A stretch of 64,000 bases of DNA from Ampelomyces quisqualis. Its lineage: Eukaryota; Ascomycota; Dothideomycetes; Pleosporales; Phaeosphaeriaceae. The stretch covers positions 1,550,001 through 1,614,000 of the forward strand of contig JAGTXZ010000020.1 of the NCBI GenBank assembly GCA_018398575.1. Reading direction: 5' to 3'. The notes under the pieces were generated by a model. The model worked only from the letters and a program-made list of their open reading frames with translations. It ran no database searches and was not told the DNA's origin. Made by a program: the position numbers and the translations under genes. This document shows positions 12,601 through 23,801 of the stretch, in pieces (within the stretch, counting starts at the first letter, position 1; every line of letters starts with the position of its first letter).

Positions 12601-14164
12601 GCGAGCTGGCCGGAGGGTGTCGTGGAGAGAGAGGTAAGCCGGCCACGACAGGATTGAATTGTCGCGGAGAGGCTGGCGCGGCTTCAACAAGCACCTGCGG
12701 AGGATCTCTAGCATCTCCGTCGGCTGGCGATGGCTTGCCCTTGCTTTCGCTCTTCTTCATCTTCGACTTGCTCCGTGCCTGTTCGTCTTTGACCGCCAAG
12801 GCTTCGCGAATCCGGTCGTCATCTTCGCGTGTCTTCCTCCGCCCTCGCTGCTCGATTACCGGCATCTCTTCGGCTTGGAGAGTGTCGTCGTAATCCGACT
12901 CTACGTCGTCACGGGTGGCGTGGTGGAGATGTGCGCTGGTCGCGATGGGCTTGGAGAGATTGAGCGGAGCGGGTGGTGCTTTGCGCAGAGGCTGTGTGGT
13001 CTTGCGAGGAGGGGATTCGAAGCCGTTGCCCCCAATCAGCGGTGTCGCTTGCGTGACAGACAGCTCTGGCGGCTGCAGGAGGGATTGCGATTGCGGGGGT
13101 GTCAGATTTTGGGTCTGGTGCTCCGACTGTGTGGGGCGATGCAAGGACTGAGTGTTGCAGTGATTGCTGTGAAGAGCCGTGTCCAGGCCAAGCCCCTGGG
13201 TGCCAACATGAAGCGGCTGCACTGAGTAGTCTGTCGGGGAAGTGGCGCTCGACGCCGGGTTCGAAGCCGTCTGCGGTTCCGAGTGAGAGGGCGAGTGTGC
13301 AAGCTGCGAGTCCGGTATCAGCTGCAGCGCGAGGGGCGGTGTCTTGTGGGCGGCGTGCGTGGGGTCAGCATGCCTGGCAGGTTCCTCGGGCCGCTCGCTG
13401 AGCGCCGGCGACCGGCTGCTGTCGCGTTCGACGGCAGAGGCGAGCGTGTCGGAGCGCTGCAGTGCGCCGGGCACTGGCGGCGTCTGGTGGTTGAGGTCCC
13501 TCAGCTTCGTGCGGTAGCGGTCCTTGTCCCTGAGGGCGCGCTCGAGGTCTTTCTGCAGGCCAATGACCATTGCGCGCTGCTTCTCGACGAGCCGCCACAG
13601 CTGGGCGTTGTGCGTGGCCGTGCTCTGCTTCTCCTTCCACAGCGCCATCATGGCTGCGTGGGGCGAGCCTGCCGCGGCGATGAGGGCGGCCATGTCGGGC
13701 GGGTTGGCGAGGCTGGCGTCCTGCGAGGGCCGGTAGGCGTGGCCGCCAGGGACCCGCTGCGAGGCGCCCGAGGACATGGACGAGGCGGCCGAGTCCATCG
13801 ACGGGCTGCGCTTGGGGGCTGCGGCTGCGGCTGTTGCTTGCGTCTCAGGGCGGTTCGGCCGTGACGGCGGGGGCATGGCTCGGGGCAAGGCGGGAGGCGA
13901 CAGCCCTTCCTCGGCCAGCGGCAGGTCCAGCTTCTCGCGCGGCGAGCGAGGCTGCTCGTTGTGCGTGGGCGGAGGGCTGCGGGCCGCTGAGGGCACCACA
14001 AGACTCGGTGCTGCTCGTGCTGCGGGCTCTCCGCAAGGGACGGCGACGGTGAAGGAATGGCAGGACACGCCGTGCGGGCCTCCTTCATGCCGCCCAGCTG
14101 AGACTAGCTGGATGGGGCTGGGGGGAACCTCCGCACTCCCAACACACATGCAACGGCAGGGCAT
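9666..14164 (-). CDS. BEM3: Rho GTPase-activating protein with PX, PH and RhoGAP domains (Bem3 type)
   Basis: Turns off Rho/Cdc42 GTPases at sites of polarised growth. Exon 1 runs to 10558 and exon 2 is 10510-9666; the 47-nt intron (GTGAGT, CACTAAC branch) splits the RhoGAP domain as KVL|DMDERSKK. Domain order: a disordered Pro/Ser-rich N-terminus with a short coiled coil (QLWRLVEKQRAMVIGLQKDL) near 13600; a PX domain (about 12205-11790); a PH domain starting KEGYLTKRGKNFGGWKARFF (about 11706-11350); and a RhoGAP domain from FGIPLQEAVEY (10876) with the arginine finger in EEGIFRLSGS. The C-terminal tail after the GAP domain is unusually Q-rich, with tandem FQQQ repeats. The start is unresolved: the frame stays open to about 14218, but the first in-frame ATG is 14164 and the stretch before PSLVVPSAARS looks poorly coding. 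A short upstream exon, or a start at the Met near 13877, is possible. About 1,480 aa as given. Confidence 0.88.
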
Positions 14165-14550
14165 GCACTCGGGGGTGAAACTGCTTCGGCGCACGCCTCT
14201 CGCTGCGCCGGGCGTCAAGAGTCTTGTCAGGGCACACTTGCTCTACTTCGTGCGTGCCACCCAGGTACACGTACGCGGCGAGTGTGGTCTGCATGGCGAA
14301 GCTTTTGTCCATGCCCGGAATGAAAGGAGCCCCACCTGCACGGCGATCCTCCATCTCACCACTAGCCCGCAACCGTGCATGGCGTCTGCGGGTTGCTTTC
14401 ATCGTGTACATAGCCGCCGCAAGGGGCTGTCGAGGCTGACACGTCTATACTGATTCACTTCCTGATGCCCATCTTAAGCTATACCGCCCAACCATGCTCG
14501 TTAAACAACACAGAACAGCATCGTACACATCCCACCCACCCACTTCATCC
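14165..14550. other. Short gap between uS13m 3' end and the RhoGAP start
   Basis: About 390 bases that must hold the RhoGAP promoter and possibly its missing first exon. An open minus-strand frame from ATG 14411 lies here but shows no recognisable homology. Confidence 0.35.
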
Positions 14551-15087
14551 TCACCCCTGATCCCGTCCCGACATGCCTCTCTCAATCTTGTTCAGCTTCC
14601 TCGCCGTCGTAATCTGCCACCCTTGTTAGCATCCAACCCACACCCACCACATCCACAATGCAACCTACCTGTGACCTCGTTCTCTGGCCCCTCACCGGCA
14701 ATCCCATCGCGTGCCTTCTGCCCCGATACGTGCCAATATCCTTCAGCCGCCGAATATTATCCGTGACTTCCCTCCGCAAATCGTTTTCGATTTTCATGTT
14801 TGACAATTCGGCGGTGAGGTCGAGGACGACGGAACTTTTGAGCGTGCCGACTTTGGCCCAGGGGTGGATGTGGTGTTTCGCCATGAGCGTTTGCGAGACT
14901 TTGGGACCAATGCCGAAGAAGGTTTCGAGGGAGCGCTGGGAAACGTTACGGATGTGTGCCTGTGTGCGATGGGGTGGATGGGAGTACTTTTACGAGGGTC
15001 GCTTCGGTGAAGTTGAGACCGTTGATGAACACCTGCAATGGCAGTCAGTGTACTGAGCTCAAGCACTGGAATGGAGATGCTCACCAT
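14551..15087 (-). CDS. SWS2: Mitochondrial small-subunit ribosomal protein uS13m
   Basis: Component of the mitochondrial ribosome head. Four exons, 15087-15085, 15032-14988, 14935-14669 and 14613-14551, give 125 aa, the normal size for a mitochondrial S13. Exon 1 contains only the start codon ATG, directly followed by GTGAGC. Then come VFINGLNFTEATLVK, RSLETFFGIGPKVSQTLM (the S13 helix-turn-helix with the FYGIG-like motif), AKVGTLKS, and NDLRREVTDNIRRLKDIGTYRGRRH with GLPVRGQRTRSQ, the S13 signature near the end. The last exon supplies ITTARKLNKIERG. Each junction is in phase and the spacing between NF and FFGIG matches family members only when the GTACTC donor at 14987 is used. The gene is divergent from the cyclophilin gene, whose ATG lies 242 bp away, so both promoters share a short region. 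Confidence 0.92.
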
Positions 15088-15269
15088 CTTTCCTTACGCC
15101 TTCCAGGCAATCACCTCGTGAATGCGAAAAATGCGCGACCCATGATGCGATGCGGCGAGGCGCGAGTTGCGAAACACTCCGATTGTTTTTCCGCGCCTAG
15201 TGCGACTTTGATGCGGGACCCAGGGAAACACCACGTTTCAGTCCACACTCCTCCACCTCCCCGGGAGAA

Positions 15270-15277
15270 TATATAAA
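15270..15277 (+). promoter_or_regulatory. TATA box of the cyclophilin gene
   Basis: TATATAAA lies 53 bp before the cyclophilin ATG (15330) inside the short divergent promoter shared with uS13m. The position is right for a strong regulated fungal promoter. No clear ER-stress element was identified. Confidence 0.6.
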
Positions 15278-15329
15278 CACGTTCTTGTATTCTCACGCGC
15301 TGAATTGTACTTGAGCTACTACATCCATC

Positions 15330-16664
15330 ATGGCAGCCATCCAGCGATTCGTCATTTCGTTCCTGTTGATCCTCTCGGTCGCCTTTGTCTTTTTCGCTCA
15401 GGCGAGTGAGGCGACCAAGGGCCCCAAGATTACGCACAAGGTAGGCAATGTCCGAGATGGTGTAGACTGGTGTAGCTTAATTAATTGTGCTAGGTTTACT
15501 TCGATATTACCCACGGCGATGAGGAGTTGGGTCGCATAGTCATCGGGCTTTACGGCAAGACCGTCCCCAAGACCGCTGAGAACTTTCGGTATGAATACCT
15601 CGCGATTCCGGCAGCGATACGATAGAGAGTCCTGGGTGTCTTCAGGGCGTGATCGGGTTTGCGATGGACAGTCGTGGAGCATTTGAAGCCATCGCGCCAC
15701 AAAAGGAGCTTGACGACTGTTGACCATGGAAGCCTCGAACTCATCCAAGCACATGGTTCATTTTAGAACAGTGGCTAACAGTTCTAGTGCTTTGGCTACT
15801 GGTGAGAAGGGTTTCGGCTACGAGGGCTCTACCTTCCACCGCGTTATCAAGGAGTTCATGATCCAGGGAGGGTGAGTCAACCTCTATGCAGTAACCTATC
15901 TATAGTTAACCTTGAGAAGCGACTTCGATAAGGGTGATGGTACCGGCGGCAAGTCCATCTACGGTGCAAAGTTCCCGGATGAGAACTTCAAGCTGAAGCA
16001 CACCCGCAAGGGTCTCCTCAGCATGGCCAACAGCGGAAAGGTACCGTATCCGCCACGCTACACCCACACGTCTACTAATTGTAGAAAAGGATACGAACGG
16101 CAGTCAATTCTTCATCACCACGGTAGTTACTAGCTGGCTCGATGGCCGCCACGTCGTCTTCGGCGAGGTTCTTGAGGGCTACGAGATTGTCGACAAGATT
16201 GAGAACGTGCCCAAGGGCTCAGGCGACAAGCCCGTCAAGACCATCAAGATTGCCAAGAGCGGAGAGCTCGAGGTGCCAGAGGAAGGTATTCATGCTGAAC
16301 TCTAAGCCAGTGCTGTACCACGCTGGCTTGCAAGCTTGGAGAGCTGCTGATTATTTCCTTCTCTCAAGATTTATATGGTGTTGCGGAGCCTATCAGTGCA
16401 GATGAGAATCTCGACATCACTGCACCCCTGTCAAAGGCGAGCGACGCTGTCGATGTCGCTAAGCCTCCCATCGCGAAGGAAAACTCGGACAAGTCAAGCA
16501 TCAAGATTCCAGGCTCGATATCGGACGACGAGGGCCTGTCCGTTGCCCAGAAGCTTTTCATTATTGGCGCCATCGTTGCATTATGCGCATTGTTCCTTCG
16601 CTCGCGCAATGCGACTGCGGCTAACGCGGGTGCGGGAGGACTCAAGGAAAAAAGCATGGCGTAG
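15330..16664 (+). CDS. CPR2: ER cyclophilin B-type peptidyl-prolyl isomerase with C-terminal membrane anchor
   Basis: Isomerises peptidyl-proline bonds of proteins folding in the secretory pathway. Exons 15330-15440, 15494-15588, 15788-15871, 15920-16040, 16090-16285 and 16369-16664 give 300 aa. The N-terminus AAIQRFVISFLLILSVAFVF is a signal peptide. The cyclophilin core is complete: VYFDITHGDEELGRIVIGLYG, TAENFRALATGEKGFGYEGS, FHRVIKEFMIQGGDF, LLSMANSGKDTNGSQFFIT and SWLDGRHVVFGEVLEG, including the FHR, QFF and W-L-D-G-x-H active-site residues. A roughly 95-residue extension follows, with a transmembrane helix (KLFIIGAIVALCALFL) and a short basic tail, so the enzyme is probably membrane-bound with its domain in the lumen. 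This resembles the longer CypB forms of filamentous fungi. The gene symbol is by analogy to yeast secretory cyclophilins; CPR5 would be equally apt. Confidence 0.9.
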
Positions 16665-17404
16665 AAATCAGAAACCAAAACATGACTCGGCTGAATCAAT
16701 CTGTATTGCTCTTTGCCTTTATCCATCCAACATCACCTGCAACTGTTGGGAGTTTCAAGTGCCTGGTGTGAGCACTTCTGTCAGTCGTGTCTGGCCCAGT
16801 CCGTCATCCGATTGTGCTGTGCAATAGTGACAAAGATGCGCGACTCCTCGCCACGACGGGCTGCCGCAGGCTGGCTCATCACACAGGTCATATGCGGTGA
16901 GAAACATGACCGGCCAGGCGCATGTACCAAGCGACACAAGTCTGCGTTCACCGCTCACATTCGCCACTGAGGTAAAAGCATCACATGGGGTCGCCAAGCG
17001 AAGGCCCAAAGGCGTTAGCGTTCAGCATCAACCCATTTTTTGCACGGGCAATTTCTTTGCTGTTGACCCTCTCTCCTCCCGCAACACCCCATTCAACCCT
17101 CATCTAGTGTGTATTTGCACTACGCTTCCACCACAGTCTTTGTGAAGTCCACTCTTTCTTGGTCTTCACTCTCGTTCTCCTTCTCGTTTACAGGTCAGAG
17201 GCGTTTGCTCCTTTCCTGTCCCGACGAGTCTCAGGCGCGTTTCTGCCTGCTCTTTCGAGTTTCGTCACTTCGAGTGCCAGTTCTCGCCTGTCGCTCACCG
17301 CCGAGCCACCCGAGACGCAAACACCTTAATTTCGATATATTCTACCGCGCACTCACAAACTACAACGCCCACGTCAGCCTCATCACCACGTCAATACCGA
17401 CATC
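16665..17404. other. DED1 promoter and long pyrimidine-rich 5' leader
   Basis: No coding sequence recognised. The last 350 bases are rich in CT and CA, typical of a strong housekeeping promoter and leader in filamentous ascomycetes. A 5' UTR intron is possible. Confidence 0.45.
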
Positions 17405-19888
17405 ATGGCTGAACAGCTTGACATGGGTCGTCTAGACCTGAACGACTCCCAGCACGCACCCCAGAATGGCTTCAACGGCGAGCGTTCTGCCTACATTCCC
17501 CCGCACCTGCGAGGCCGCCCAGGAGGAGCCCCTCCGCCCATGAACAACGGCCCGCCTCCCATGATGAACGGAGGTGGTCCAGGTGTGCCCGGCAGTGCAT
17601 GGGGCCCTGCTCCTGGAGGTCCAAGTCCAGCACCAGGGTCAGTGTTTCTATCGTCTTCTCTCTTGCATATCCGCTAACCCAGCAAAGTGGTCGTTTCGAC
17701 GGTCCTCCTCCCGGTCAGCAGATGAATGGCGCCGGAAACTGGGCCAACGCCAACGCTCAGGCTTTCACTCCCCGCGGCCGTGACGGTCCACAGGGAGGCG
17801 GCGGCTGGGGTGGAGCAGCTCCTGGAAAGTTTGATCCCTCAGCATACGGCAAGCCCGGTGGCGGTGGCGGCGGTGGCAGCGCTCGCGGTTCTGGCGACGG
17901 ACAGTGGAAGGATGGCAAGCACGTTCCGGGCCCAGCCAACCCCCGCGTTGAGCGCGAGCTTTTTGGTGTCCCCAACGACCCGTCCAAGCAGCAGACCGGC
18001 ATCAACTTCGAGAAGTATGATGACATTCCCGTCGAGGCCTCCGGCCAAGGCGTTCCAGAGCCTGTCATACGCTTCACAAACCCCCCTCTAGACGACCATC
18101 TACTGAGCAACATCGAGCTCTCTGGATATAAGGTCCCCACTCCCGTACAAAAGTACTCGATCCCCATCGTCATGGGCGGTCGTGACCTCATGGCTTGTGC
18201 CCAGACTGGTTCCGGAAAGACCGGTGGTTTCCTCTTCCCCATTCTCGCCCAAGCTTTTGTCAACGGTCCCAGCCCTCCTCCTCAGGCACAGGCAGGCGGA
18301 TACGGATATGGCCGTCAACGCAAGGCCTACCCCACCTCTTTGGTACTTGCGCCCACTCGTGAGTTGGTCTCTCAGATCTTCGAAGAAGCCCGCAAGTTCG
18401 CCTACCGCTCATGGGTCCGCCCTTGCGTTGTCTACGGTGGTGCCGACATTGGCTCTCAGCTTCGCCAGATTGAGCGTGGCTGTGATCTCCTCGTTGCAAC
18501 TCCCGGCCGTCTCGTCGACTTGATCGAGCGTGGCCGTATCTCTCTTGCAAGCATTAAGTACCTTGTCCTCGATGAGGCTGATCGCATGTTGGACATGGGT
18601 TTCGAGCCTCAGATTCGCCGCATCGTCGAGGGAGAGGACATGCCTCCCACCGCCGGTCGCCAGACGCTCATGTTTTCGGCTACTTTCCCTCGTGATATCC
18701 AGATGCTCGCCCGCGACTTCTTGAAGGAGTACATCTTCCTTTCCGTTGGTCGTGTCGGTTCCACATCTGAGAACATCACCCAGAAGATCGAGTACGTCGA
18801 GGACGGTGACAAGCGCTCCGTTCTTCTCGATATCCTCCACACCCACGGTGCGGGTCTGTCCTTGATCTTTGTCGAGACGAAGCGCATGGCCGATTCGCTC
18901 TCTGACTTCCTCATCAACCAGGGATTTCCTGCCACCTCCATTCACGGTGACCGCACTCAGCGTGAGCGTGAGAAGGCGTTGGAGATGTTCCGTTCCGGCC
19001 GTTGCCCAATCCTGGTGGCTACAGCTGTTGCTGCTCGGTAAGTTGCAACATCTCGTTGTGGGTTGAAGTCATCAAGTACTACATATTCGGGTTCTTTCTT
19101 TTTTGTCATCCTATTTGGGGGGTCGTGAGTTGCTTTCTCACGCGTTCCGGCCGTTGCCAAACCTGGCGGCTACAGCTGTTGCCGCATGGTAGGTGATGAG
19201 CCTACGGACGTTTTCGACTTCTCTTGGATTTTACTCTGTTTTTCATTTCTATCTGCTTTCGATGTTCTAATTCGCCCACCGCCGAACTCTTCTCAGCATC
19301 CTCCAATGACTTCTCAACTCACAAATTTATCAACTACATTGGAATTTCGCTAACACAACCATTTCCAGAGGACTTGATATCCCCAATGTGAAGCACGTGG
19401 TCAATTATGACCTGCCTACCGACATCGACGACTACGTCCATCGTATCGGTCGTACTGGTCGTGCCGGAAATACTGGTATCGCGACTGCCTTCTTCAACCG
19501 TGGCAACCGCGGTGTTGTTAGAGATCTCCTCGACCTGCTGAAGGAGGCCAACCAAGAAGTCCCTAGCTTCCTCGAGAGCATTGCCCGCGAAGGCTCTGGC
19601 TTTGGTGGCGGTGGTGGTCGCGGAGGCCGTGGCGGAGGCCGTGGTCGTGGCGGTGCTGCAACTCGCGATGTCCGTCGCATGGGTGGCGGCGGCGGTGGAG
19701 GTGGATTCGGCGGCGGATGGGGAGGTGCTCCTCAAGGCCAAGGCGGATACGGAGGCGGTGGTGGTAACTTCGGTGGTGCTCCAGCCGCCGGCTACGCTCC
19801 CCCCGCTGGAGGCTCCTACGGTGGCGGCGGCGGCTACGGTGGAGGCTACGGCAACCCATCCGGCCCCGGTGGCAACTCTTGGTGGTAG
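17405..19888 (+). CDS. DED1: ATP-dependent DEAD-box RNA helicase Ded1/DDX3
   Basis: Cytoplasmic RNA helicase needed for scanning during translation initiation. Exons 17405-17637, 17688-19037 and 19369-19888 give 700 aa. The N-terminus holds the eIF4E-binding-like AYIPPHLRGRPGG. Helicase motifs in order: the Q motif PTPVQKYSIPIV, motif I AQTGSGKT, PTRELVSQ, TPGRLVD, DEAD in VLDEADRMLDMGFEPQ, SAT in MFSATFP, LIFVETKR, SIHGDRTQ, the splice-spanning VAARGLDIPNVKHVVNYD, and HRIGRTGRAG. The tail is a low-complexity RGG and GYGG region ending NSWW, typical of phase-separating Ded1 proteins. The second intron (19038-19368) is 331 nt, six times the local norm, and contains a diverged copy of the end of exon 2 with its own GT donor. 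Reading into the intron meets TAA directly after CGG. Confidence 0.96.
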
Positions 19889-20851
19889 ATCCATCATGAC
19901 CGCCCATCGTCCATGATGCCGTCCGCCTGAGACCCTTCCATTTGAGTCTAGGACGTCATGGTCGAGCCGACGACGGCATATTTTCTTTCTCCATCATGTT
20001 TACTGCGAGTCTCCCGGTTACCTGCGGAACGAAACGGATTCCGAAATCTCATACCCCAACCAGCATATAGACAGCGACTGTTTCTTCGCGGATCTGTCTC
20101 TTCTCGAGCTCTGCTACCTACGATACCCATTCGACGAAGAAGTCGAGCTCGGACACGGACTGCAGTACACGCGCCTTCTGCCAGAAGGCACGCCTTATGA
20201 ATCTTCTACGCACCTGCTCTTATGCCAAGGATGCTGTTTGGGGAGCTATAGATATTGTTTCCGTGTCCATTCTGCGGACAACCTGCATCTTTCCTTTTTT
20301 TTCTACAACGAAAAGCGATTCCTTTCCCTGGTTATGCCTGTTGACGACAATGTCTCTCGTCGCCGCGCTTCTTGGCTCTAGTCTCTTCACGGCAGCGTGT
20401 GAAAGGACTGGGAGCGCTATATATGGGACGGCGAAACTGTTTGCTGGATATGCTCGCACATGGCGTTCATGAGGGTTACCTGCCCTTTACTACCGGCTCT
20501 TGTCTACTGCTGACGAGGGCTCTGCGAAGGAAATACCCCGGTTCATATGGAAGCCATGATGGTGGCGTCAGGGCCAGCTCGGCGGTCAGATCAAGGTTCG
20601 TTTTGTTTGCGTCCCCGCTGGATGCTTGGACGACTCGGGCAAGGAATCACATAAAAGCATAGTACATGGCTAGTTCGATAGAATACGTGGGCTGAGACAT
20701 GCTTGGCCCACAAATGCATGCGTTGAAGCAAATAAGACAATGATGAGGATGGTGACTCGTGACCGATGTAGAGTAATAGCGAGCTTATTCAAGGGACTAG
20801 TAGCGTCAAAGCTTGGGGTGCGGAAGCATTCCACCGGCTTTGGCCAGCACC
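19889..20851. other. DED1 3' region and IES1 promoter, nothing else recognised
   Basis: Nearly 1 kb between two same-strand genes. The first part is probably DED1 3' UTR. No protein motif, tRNA or repeat was found. Confidence 0.4.
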
Positions 20852-21068
20852 ATGTCGCTCTCCACCAAATCGCGACGCCATCCAGAATCACCATCGTCGC
20901 GGGCCATGATGCTGGAAGCGACGGCGCGCGCCGACGAGCCCGACTCCAGAAACAGCCTGCGACACATCCTCGCCGGTGAGCCCGCCATGGACGACTCGCG
21001 AGGCACGCCGTCGCAAGCCGACACGCCTGCGCCCGACGACCACTACCACTACCACGACCACGACCACT

Positions 21069-21122
<54 letters not shown>

Positions 21123-23334
21123 GAGATGGGCCCGAGAGCGACGGCGCACACCCCTGCTACACGTCGACAACCACGACGACGCGCCGCAACGCCAACGGCA
21201 GCGTGTCGTCGGTGTACAGCGGCAACAAGATCAAGCACCTGAAGAAAGACGACGGCATCCCGCTGTGGCGCAGGGACATCCAGTACGACTTCCTCAAGCT
21301 CGTCTTCGAGGACGACCGCCCCGTCTTCACCAAGCAGTCGGACCCGCAGGCCGGCCCTGCGCACACGTTTGCCGACATCTACCTCGATGCCATGGCCAAG
21401 AGCAGCAAGTGCAGCAAGATCCTCAAGGACAAGCTGTTGACGGAGCGCCCAGCCGCCGTGAACATGGCCATGGTGTGCTTGCTCGTCAACGTCGGCCGCA
21501 TGAACACGACGCTCAACTTCTTCCCCGAGATGCGCGCACAGCTGCGGACCTACCACTCGATCCCCTCCCTCCAGGCCCACCAGGACCCCAACGCCTACAA
21601 ACAGCTGCAGGACGCGCCGCGCCTGAAGTCGATTCTCAAGGGCGCCACCGAAGACCAGGAGCAGCCGAGCACCGTCGACGAGATCATGCAGGCGTCTATA
21701 CCGCGCACAAATCCAGTCAACCTCATCTTCGTCCTCTCACAGTACGCGCCCAAGATCTCCGAGCTGCACTTCTTCCCGCCCCGTGACTTCTTCGACCTCG
21801 TCATGCGGTCCAATCTCAGCAGCAGGAGCAGGGCCACGGCTTTCTTGTGGTTGATGTGGTGGTACTTGGAGAGCGACTTCTCAAAGGAAGCTGCCGAGCG
21901 CAATCCCTTTGGCCCTGGACAAACCGGCCCTACCGAGGATCCGCTCACCGCCGAGAACCCCCTCAAGTGCCCCAATTTTGACATCTTGACGCCAGAAGCA
22001 GAGGCGCTCGAAAATGTCGACACTGTCGAGGAGCAGAACTTTGGGGAAATCAAGCGCAAGGAGCGGATAGCCATACTCGCGAGTGACATGGCGCCTGTTG
22101 TGACAGGACCAAAGCGCACGAATAAGAAGGGTATGTGTAACTACGACTTGCTTGCACGGCATGCACGGTTTTGCTAGCAACGTCTATTTTTGGCCTCTTC
22201 TAATTCCCCCCAGCTTTCAACCAGAATCCCGTCTTTTCCGTCTTAGCAGACGATGGTGCCTCGACGCCTGGACGAGACCGACAATCACCATCTCACGGTA
22301 AGTTGCAAGACCGAGAGTCTGACAAGCAAGTGAATGCTAACAATGACATCGCAGGCTCAGCAAGAGGTCGTGGTAAACTGGCCAAGTCAATCATAGAGCG
22401 AGACTACCCTTCAGATACTGATCGCACCCGGTCGATATCACCACCAGGCAGCGCATACAACACCGCAAAAAAGGCTACACCAAATATGCGCATCAATACA
22501 CTGCTAAATGACGACGCTCCGGCATCATCACCCGCGCCCAAAGGCCCTGGACGCGGCAACTGGGCTCGAAACCGTACGACAGGCGGAACCGGCGGCGGCA
22601 CAGCCTCAGGAGCCCGCAGCTTTAAAACTCGCCTCGACACTGGCACATCCCAGGATGGACAATCCCCATCCACCAGTGCACCCACCTTCAACGGCCCTCA
22701 TGGCTTCTACCTTCCGCTCAACGGCTCCGACCCTTCCCACAAACGCACACGCCCGCTAACCCAACACCAACTCGCCGTCGAGCAATACCGCCGCCGGCGC
22801 GTCGACGTCATTCTCGATCGCGGCATACGCATCGAATACAAAGCTGCGAGTCACCGACGCCGTACGGCAAATACGTTCATGCGTGCCTGGATTAGGTGCA
22901 AAGGAATGGCAGACGGCTACGACACGGACGAAGAAAGCCATGCTCAAGCACAGTATCAGCAGGACATCGAAATGGGCACGAAAACGCCTCCCCCGATGCC
23001 CGCTGGCCTCGTCCCCCTAGACTTTGGCGGCGAAGTCAACGACCACGGCGAAGAGAGCTACTATCGTGCCAAAATGCTGAGCAGGGCGCTACGACGGCTG
23101 GAGAGATGGGAAGATGGAAGGGTTACGCGGCGGAGTCGCGGCGTGCGGAACGGTGTGCAGGAGCGCAAGCGCGTGTATGCTGATGACTTGGAGGGCGAAG
23201 ACGAGGACGACGCGGATGAAGATATGCCGGACGTCGATGTCGAGGATTTGAGAAGGGAGGAGAGCGAAAGTAGTGAGGAGGATGAGGAGAGGTATGAAGG
23301 CGACACGTTGCCGCCTTTGATGAACATGGGTTGA
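20852..23334 (+). CDS. IES1: INO80 chromatin-remodelling complex subunit Ies1-like
   Basis: Predicted nuclear subunit of the fungal INO80 nucleosome-remodelling complex. Exons 20852-22130, 22214-22297 and 22355-23334 give 780 aa. The start at 20852 (CACCATGTC) is preferred over an upstream in-frame ATG at 20813 because of context. The conserved core begins KIKHLKKDDGIPLWRRDIQYDFL and continues through FADIYLDAMAKSSKCSKILKD, NPVNLIFVLSQYAPKISELHF and RATAFLWLMWWYLESDFSKE, as I remember it for Ies1 proteins. The C-terminal half is basic and disordered, with QHQLAVEQYRRRRVDVILDR, and ends in an acidic stretch. A striking run of alternating His and Asp (encoded by CACGAC hexamers, 21038-21122) precedes the core. 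The family call rests on recall of the IPLWRRDIQYDFL core and was not searched. Confidence 0.8.
21038..21122 (+). repeat. CACGAC hexanucleotide repeat coding for (His-Asp)n
   Basis: In-frame microsatellite inside the Ies1-like gene. It codes DHYHYHDHDHYHDHDH followed by about seven further HD dipeptides and then HG. A few CACTAC interruptions give Tyr. The hexamer unit keeps the frame when copy number changes. Confidence 0.9.
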
Positions 23335-23801
23335 AGTTGTTGTGGTTGTGGTTGTTTGTTATTGCTCGGCGAGGTGCGGCCTCTTGTGCTTCAGATGCCA
23401 AGCGTTCCAAGGATAATGACAAGGATATAGTGTACGATTACAATTCCTCCAGTATGGTTTAAAGCGTAGGATAGCAAATCGAGTCGAGATGAAGCGTTGA
23501 TATTGAATACTGAACAACATCACCATCACGTCGTGTGCAAGTATAGATCAACTCTTCCAGTCTTTGCTTAACTCTCGATGCATCGCCGTCTCTAAACAAG
23601 GCCTCCATGAGCACTGCTCTGTACTCACTCATACATGAATAGATTACCTGTGTCGCAATACTCGTTTAATCGCTCCATTCCTCCTGTGATGCGTTTGTGC
23701 GGACAAGGTCTTAAACTAAATCTGAGACCGTGCATCGAGATCCGATGCGTCGGAGAAACCAAATCATGTGCAAAAGTTGACTCTTCTAACCCATCCGCCC
23801 C
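23335..23801. other. Convergent 3' ends, no gene
   Basis: 467 bases between the stop codons of the Ies1-like (+) and Dnt1-like (-) genes. The first 30 bases are GT-rich. No coding potential recognised. Confidence 0.5.

Noticed and set aside
13283..13864. 193-codon frame on the plus strand inside the RhoGAP gene
   Set aside because: Antisense shadow of a GC-rich coding exon.
19334..19897. 187-codon Ser/Thr/Ala-rich minus-strand frame
   Set aside because: Antisense of the Gly-rich Ded1 tail.
20888..21580. Long Val-rich minus-strand frame across the Ies1-like gene
   Set aside because: The run of valines is the antisense of the His-Asp hexamer repeat; no start or domain of its own.
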